Below are positions 59,684 through 64,000 of a stretch of DNA of 64,000 nucleotides, piece after piece. The notes beneath the pieces were generated by a model that was given only the letters and a program-made list of their open reading frames with translations, did no database searches and was not told where the DNA came from. The stretch lies in contig NZ_JBHLWN010000021.1 of assembly GCF_042432825.1 (NCBI RefSeq), positions 62,001 to 126,000 of the forward strand, written 5' to 3'. Both the position numbers and the translations under genes were made by a program. The first letter of the stretch is position 1, and each line of letters opens with the position of its first letter. The DNA comes from Gordoniibacillus chartarius (GTDB taxonomy: Bacteria > Bacillota > Bacilli > Paenibacillales > NBRC-103111).

Positions 59684-60574
59684 TCACATCAGCCGGTTCT
59701 CGATCCGGCGGAACACTTCGTTAATAATGACGGTTGCAATCAGACATACGGCGACAAGAACGGTTGCCAGCGCACTGCCGTAGCCGTATTTCAGCGACAG
59801 GAACGACATGCTGTACATATGCGAGGCGATCACGTCGGTCGCATGCGCCGGGCCGCCGCCGGTCATGACCCAGATCAGCTCGAACGACTGCAGGGAGCCG
59901 ATGAAGGCGAGGACGAGCGAAATTTTGAAAATCGGCACGACGAGCGGCAGCGTAATGTACCGGTCCGCCTTCCACCCGTCCGCACCGTCGATACGCGCCG
60001 CCTCGTAGATGTCCTGCGGAATGTTCTGCACGCCGGTGAATTGGATGAGTACGTGATAGCCGAGATACTGCCAGATGGCGACGAAATATAAAGCGAACAT
60101 CGCAATCTCCGGCTCGGTCAGCCACGAACGGGTCCAGTCATCCAGGCCGAACGTGATCAGCATTTGGTTCAGCATGCCCCCAAGGGAGGCGGGGTTGTAG
60201 ATCGTCTTCCACAGCTGGCCGATGATGACGACGGAAAGTATAACCGGCAGGAAGTAGCTCGACACGAGAAAATTCGGACGCCGCACGTACCTACTGAGCA
60301 AAATCGCCACGAACAGCGCGACCGGAATTTCCAGCATCGACACGAGCGCGAACACCAGAGAATGCTCTACGGCAGGCCAAAACAACGGGTCGGCTGTGAA
60401 CATCGTCTTGAAATTGTCGAGCCCGACGAAGGTGGACATCCCGATACCGTTGGACTCGAACATCGCATTGTACACAGAGAACGCAATCGGCACGAAAACA
60501 AGTCCGATATACAGCAGCAGGCACGGCAGCACGAAGACCGCTATCGTACGCATAGGCACTTTCAGCACATTCAC
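59684..60574 (-). CDS. Carbohydrate ABC transporter permease (MalF/LacF-like)
   Basis: 296 residues from GTG 60574 (AGAGGTG 6 bases upstream); the longer frame reaches the binding-protein gene and has no family similarity. Six helices; EAA motif IYEAARIDGADGWKADRYITLPL. It pairs with the MalG-like gene 13 bases downstream. Confidence 0.92.
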   Translation of the reverse strand: MNVLKVPMRTIAVFVLPCLLLYIGLVFVPIAFSVYNAMFESNGIGMSTFVGLDNFKTMFTADPLFWPAVEHSLVFALVSMLEIPVALFVAILLSRYVRRPNFLVSSYFLPVILSVVIIGQLWKTIYNPASLGGMLNQMLITFGLDDWTRSWLTEPEIAMFALYFVAIWQYLGYHVLIQFTGVQNIPQDIYEAARIDGADGWKADRYITLPLVVPIFKISLVLAFIGSLQSFELIWVMTGGGPAHATDVIASHMYSMSFLSLKYGYGSALATVLVAVCLIATVIINEVFRRIENRLM

Positions 60575-60666
60575 AGCATTCACCTCTTTCGCGTCACTAG
60601 GTATTGGCGAAAAAAATTCGATGCAGGGGGAGCCTCGCGGCTCCCGCCCCATCGAACGGTCGAGAC

Positions 60667-62034
60667 TTACTTATTGTTGGCCTCAAAAGCCGTTTGATGT
60701 TCTTTGGCCACGTCTTTCGGATCGACTTTCTTTACGAAGATGTTCTGAATGCTCGTCAGGTGCGCCTGCGAAGTACCCGGGTTCATCGTGTTGTCGAAGG
60801 AGAGATCTCCGCCCTTCACGCCTTTGAACAGTTCGAATACGGAGATGGCCAGATCGGAGTAGCCTGCCGCCTTCAGATCGGCGTCGAAGTTTTGCGCGAG
60901 GCCGACCGCATTTTTGTTGTTAAACTGCTCTTTCGGGAAGTTCAGCATGAAGTAGTTCAGGAATTCCTTCGTTTCTTTCAGGTGCTTGCTGTTTGCGGAC
61001 ACTGCAAACGCGCTGCCCGGCGCGAGCATGAATTCGTCCGGATTGCCTTTGCCGCCTACCGTCGGGAACTTGAATGCGCCGATCTTGCCCTTCACCGAGG
61101 AATCGTCGATCGCTCCGGTCGCCCAGGTGCCCATGAAGTACATGGCCGCCTTGCCGGTCTTGAACAAATTCTCGCCGGCGTTGTAGTCCATCGACGTTGC
61201 GCCTTCCTGGAACGCGCCGGCTTGGACGAGATCCTGGAACTTGCTGACCGCATCCGTGAAAGCCGGGTCATTGAACGTCTTCTTCTTCTCGCTTACATCC
61301 TTCAGGAAGCCCGGGCCGCTCGTGCGGAGCAGAATGTTCATGAACAGGAACGAACCGGTCCAGGAGTCCTTCTCGCCGATAACCATCGGCTGAATTTTCT
61401 TCTCCTTCAGCTTCTTGACGACATCGATCATCTCTTCATACGTCTTCGGCACTTCGACGCCCGCTTGCGCGAACAGCTCCTTGTTGTAGTACACGACAGC
61501 GATGTTGTTGCCGTCCGGCAGCGCGTACACGTTGTTATTGAACGTATACCAATCCAGAATTCCTTTCTGGAACGTGGCTTTTAGGCCGTTTTGATCCAGC
61601 ATGTCGTTCAGCGGCGCCAGGAGGCCTGCGTCGACGAACGGCTTCATCTGAGCAGCCGGGTTCACGATCGTAATGTCCGGCACCTCTTTGGCTGCGGCTT
61701 GCGTCTTTAGCTTGATTTTCTGCTGGTCGGTGTTCAGGGAGTCGAGCTCGATCTTCACGTTCGGATGTGCAGCCTGGTAATCGGCGACGATCTTCTTGAG
61801 CGTCTTGGCCGAAGGCGTAGCCGGATCGACGTAGATGTTCTGGAAGGTAATGGTGACCGGCTGGTCTTTCTTCTCCGTCTTAGCGGCGTCTCCGCCTGCC
61901 GCCGGCGTTGCTTGGTTAGCGCTTCCATTGCTGGCCGTCGCACCGCTGCCGGAGCTTCCGGCGCTTCCGCAGGCTGCCAGGCTGAGCGAGAGCAGACCGG
62001 CGAGGGTGAATTGCACGATTTTCAACGGTTTCAT
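60667..62034 (-). CDS. Extracellular carbohydrate-binding lipoprotein (ABC type, family 1)
   Basis: 455 residues. Signal peptide with lipobox LAAC, a Ser/Gly/Ala linker, then the family 1 solute-binding fold (IVADYQAAHPNVKIELDSLN; NVYALPDGNNIAVVYYNKELF; GKAAMYFMGTWATGAI). It captures the sugar for the two permeases. Paired with the YesMN-like system downstream. GGGGGA 10 bases upstream of the start. Confidence 0.93.
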   Translation of the reverse strand: MKPLKIVQFTLAGLLSLSLAACGSAGSSGSGATASNGSANQATPAAGGDAAKTEKKDQPVTITFQNIYVDPATPSAKTLKKIVADYQAAHPNVKIELDSLNTDQQKIKLKTQAAAKEVPDITIVNPAAQMKPFVDAGLLAPLNDMLDQNGLKATFQKGILDWYTFNNNVYALPDGNNIAVVYYNKELFAQAGVEVPKTYEEMIDVVKKLKEKKIQPMVIGEKDSWTGSFLFMNILLRTSGPGFLKDVSEKKKTFNDPAFTDAVSKFQDLVQAGAFQEGATSMDYNAGENLFKTGKAAMYFMGTWATGAIDDSSVKGKIGAFKFPTVGGKGNPDEFMLAPGSAFAVSANSKHLKETKEFLNYFMLNFPKEQFNNKNAVGLAQNFDADLKAAGYSDLAISVFELFKGVKGGDLSFDNTMNPGTSQAHLTSIQNIFVKKVDPKDVAKEHQTAFEANNK

Positions 62035-62177
62035 CGGTTTTTTATCCCCCTAAATGGTTGATGTAGCCTTATTATGGAACAATATAGGGGTAGCGGCAAT
62101 GTGCGAAATTAAGAAGTGAGGTTTGCATTTTTAAGGTAACGAACCGGGGCTGCCACAAGCTCCGCAAAGGAGATGCC

Positions 62178-62954
62178 ATGTCCAACATCACCGCCAAAGA
62201 TACTCCGCGGTACCCGCGCCTCAAGATGTCGACCTTCAACGCCACGATTTTGCGTATGCGCAATCCCTACGTTCAGATGTGGTGGTCCGCGGCGCTGCCC
62301 GGTTTCGGCCATCTCATGCTGGGCAAATATTTGCAGGGCTTCATCCTGGTCGGGTGGGAGTTCTTCGCCAATATGCACGCCAGTCTCAACCAGGCGATCT
62401 ATATGTCGATGGTCGGCGATTTCGATGGAGCCAAGGCGACACTGAATCTGCATTGGGCGCTGCTGTACATTTCGGTGTATGTGTTCACAATATGGGACGT
62501 TTATGCCCGGACGATCGATTTGAACAAGGTAACGCTGGCGGCCATTCGGAGCAACGCCCCGATTAATCCGATGAACATCGGAACCCTCGGGATACATGGC
62601 TTGCGGCCGGTCAAGCAGTGGCTCACCATTTTCTTGACCTTATTCATGCCCGGACTGGGACAGCTGTACCTGCAAAGCTTAATGACCGGTATTTTTTCCA
62701 TTTCGTTATGGCTGGCTGCCTGCTATTATTCGAACTTTCCGATAGCCGTCGTTCTTACGTTGACAGGACGGGTAGCCGAGGTATCCCGGATCGTCGATAT
62801 GCAGTGGATTTTGTTTTTGCCATCGCTCTATTGCTTCGCTCTGTACGATGCGCTGGCCTCCAGCATAACGGTGAACCGGATATACGAAACCGAGCTGGGC
62901 GAGCATCTGAAGCGGAAGCATCAGCAAACCGACCAATTCAACATGCCAATATGA
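62178..62954 (+). CDS. Unrecognised multi-helix membrane protein
   Basis: 258 residues with about six hydrophobic segments and two similar Gly-Pro-rich motifs (ALPGFGHLMLGKYLQGF; LFMPGLGQLYLQSLMTGI), recalling TM2-like or DUF6677-type repeats. GGAG 5 bases before the ATG. It is followed 16 bases later by a second small membrane protein. Function unknown; the pair may act in the envelope. Confidence 0.7.
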   Translation: MSNITAKDTPRYPRLKMSTFNATILRMRNPYVQMWWSAALPGFGHLMLGKYLQGFILVGWEFFANMHASLNQAIYMSMVGDFDGAKATLNLHWALLYISVYVFTIWDVYARTIDLNKVTLAAIRSNAPINPMNIGTLGIHGLRPVKQWLTIFLTLFMPGLGQLYLQSLMTGIFSISLWLAACYYSNFPIAVVLTLTGRVAEVSRIVDMQWILFLPSLYCFALYDALASSITVNRIYETELGEHLKRKHQQTDQFNMPI

Positions 62955-62970
62955 GAACGGGGAATGAACG

Positions 62971-63444
62971 ATGCATCTTGTCGTCAGCTTCAAGTATTCG
63001 TTTAATTTGGAGCTTGCCATGAGCGAGCTGAAGAAATATGGCTACGGCGAGGAGAAGGTACTGGCGATCCCGATGCAGCCTTTTCACCGCTCTTCGACGT
63101 TAACCGATATGGTGTCCGAGGATTCCGCCTCACTGTTCGATATCGGGCTCGTACTCGGCACCATCGGCATGCTTCTAGGCGTCATCTACGGGAATCTGCT
63201 GACCTTGGGACCGGTGCTTTGGGGACTGTTCGGACTGCTTTTAGGCGGCGGAATAGGGATCCTCATCCAGATTTTGATTTATCAGAAGAAGAAGCGAACC
63301 TGGATGCTTCCCGCTCATCGTCAGGTGATTCTGATGATTCGTTTGGACGAGCAGGATCGGATTTACGAATTGGAGGAGATCTTGAAACCGTACGAGCCGA
63401 CCGGGATGGCGACGGTGGAAGGGCGACGCGGGGACAACATTTGA
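62971..63444 (+). CDS. Small membrane protein with glycine-zipper-like helices
   Basis: 157 residues: a soluble N-terminus (LVVSFKYSFNLELAMSELKK), two Gly-rich helices (IGLVLGTIGMLLGVIYGNLL; WGLFGLLLGGGIGILIQILI) and a soluble C-terminal domain (VILMIRLDEQDRIYELEEIL) that may pair with the N-terminal one. No known family recognised. Co-transcribed with the preceding gene. Confidence 0.68.
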   Translation: MHLVVSFKYSFNLELAMSELKKYGYGEEKVLAIPMQPFHRSSTLTDMVSEDSASLFDIGLVLGTIGMLLGVIYGNLLTLGPVLWGLFGLLLGGGIGILIQILIYQKKKRTWMLPAHRQVILMIRLDEQDRIYELEEILKPYEPTGMATVEGRRGDNI

Positions 63445-63549
63445 TTCAGGCTGCCTGCGGGGAGTTATTCGTCCGCCATTTCCCCGCCCACGTCAGCTTA
63501 TTTTCTGGCTGCATCCCGAAATCGGGACAAATTCCCCGGCGGAGACAGC

Positions 63550-63588
63550 GAAAAAGCCGGACCCTCAGGTAACCCTCAGGTCCGGCTT
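63550..63588 (-). terminator. Intrinsic terminator of the glycosyltransferase gene
   Basis: AGCCGGACC/GGTCCGGCT with a repeated CCCTCAGGT loop, followed by five T residues on the minus strand. Confidence 0.85.
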
Positions 63589-63595
63589 AATGACG

Positions 63596-64000
63596 TTATA
63601 CGGACTGCAGCAGCCTGCTCTCCAGCGACCGGATGACGTCCTTCACAATCGTTTCGGCGGCGCTGCCGGACGGCAGGAACGACATGCCCCGCTTCATCGC
63701 CCGGCCAATCTCGGGATCGGCCAGGAATTGCAAGATTTGCGCAGCCAAATCGTCCGCACTAAGCGCGATGCTGGCCGCCCCCTTCGCCTGAAGGAACAGC
63801 GCGTTCTCCTTTTCCTGGCCGCGGAACGGCTTATAGATGAAGATCGGCAGCCGAAGGGTCAGCGCTTCCGTCAGCGTCAGGCCCCCGGCCTTGGTCACGA
63901 TACAGGAGGACGCCGCCATCAGCTCGTGGATCCGGTCGACGAAGCCGAAGATGTGCACATGCGGATGATACCCGTGCGTAGCCTCGAGCCGCTGGCGCAG
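63596..64000 (-). CDS. MGDG synthase/UgtP-like glycosyltransferase, N-terminus cut by window edge
   Basis: 135 C-terminal residues are visible; the frame runs open to the right edge. TKAGGLTLTEALTLRLPIFI and KPFRGQEKENALFLQAKGAA match the GT28 C-terminal domain of processive diacylglycerol glucosyltransferases (UgtP) and MGDG synthases, where this region binds UDP-sugar. The product would be a membrane glycolipid, also an anchor for lipoteichoic acid. Terminator follows at 63550. Confidence 0.85.
   Translation of the reverse strand: MRQRLEATHGYHPHVHIFGFVDRIHELMAASSCIVTKAGGLTLTEALTLRLPIFIYKPFRGQEKENALFLQAKGAASIALSADDLAAQILQFLADPEIGRAMKRGMSFLPSGSAAETIVKDVIRSLESRLLQSV

Overview
The window reads as a chromosome segment of a GC-rich, spore-forming Firmicute of the Paenibacillus/Cohnella type. 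The evidence is strong GGAGG-type ribosome binding sites, GerP-like germination proteins, a YhcN/YlaJ-like spore lipoprotein, a caa3-type cytochrome oxidase cluster of Bacillus order (ctaCDEF, ctaG, ctaM), DUF1540, IDEAL, YwmB and CvfC/YpgR family proteins, and a YesM/YesN two-component pair beside a sugar ABC transporter. No rRNA, tRNA, CRISPR array or intact insertion sequence was seen.

Layout. 1-4.6 kb: a partial DUF5667 protein, then a leftward set of lactonase, AraC regulator and GH4 glycosidase. 4.7-6.2 kb: a rightward spore set (GerPC-like, two GerPA/GerPF-like, Hsp20). 6.2-10.4 kb: a TetR-controlled operon with a metallo-hydrolase, a methyltransferase, and a thioredoxin-reductase-like flavoprotein behind an Rrf2 regulator. 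11.2-17 kb: a GH43-like glycosidase and an AT-richer patch with a truncated YtkA-like gene, an MFS transporter, a CmtR-like ArsR sensor and a PCYCGC lipoprotein; then AlkD and YciI. 17-21.4 kb: a GntR-controlled five-gene ABC operon. 21.5-27 kb: the terminal oxidase. 27-36.5 kb: housekeeping genes (spore lipoprotein, DEAD-box helicase, guanylate-kinase-like protein, CvfC-like protein, M29 aminopeptidase, SEC-C/TPR protein, M48 protease, metallo-hydrolase). 36.5-41.5 kb: flavin monooxygenase, two unknown membrane proteins, hisC, Uma2, low-molecular-weight phosphatase. 41.6-46.7 kb: a Fur-box-flanked siderophore uptake locus. 46.7-55.4 kb: repeat-rich, gene-poor DNA with DUF1540, xylA, a cold shock protein, IDEAL, YwmB-like and RCC1/dockerin proteins. 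55.4-62 kb: a response regulator/histidine kinase pair and a sugar ABC transporter. 62.1-64 kb: two small membrane proteins and a partial glycolipid glycosyltransferase.

How the genes work together. Three parts concern sugar capture and breakdown (GH4/lactonase/AraC; GH43; the YesMN-type pair with its transporter, plus xylA). The iron locus combines a binding lipoprotein, two permeases, an ATPase and the reductase FhuF under Fur-like boxes. The oxidase cluster carries the structural subunits and two assembly factors. Several regulators have a clear inverted-repeat operator beside their own operon: TetR at 7946-7962, ArsR at 15132-15172, GntR at 21396-21423.

Unusual traits. Low-complexity and tandem repeats recur: a pure 11-unit hexamer inside a sensor kinase, a TPAG-rich N-terminus on the AraC protein, a very GC-rich tail on the helicase, a 60-bp duplication in the ywmB-like gene, and 28-bp and about 37-bp intergenic minisatellites. 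There is also a 144-bp palindromic intergenic element in two clear copies and one probable diverged copy. All family assignments come from reading the translated sequences without database searches.
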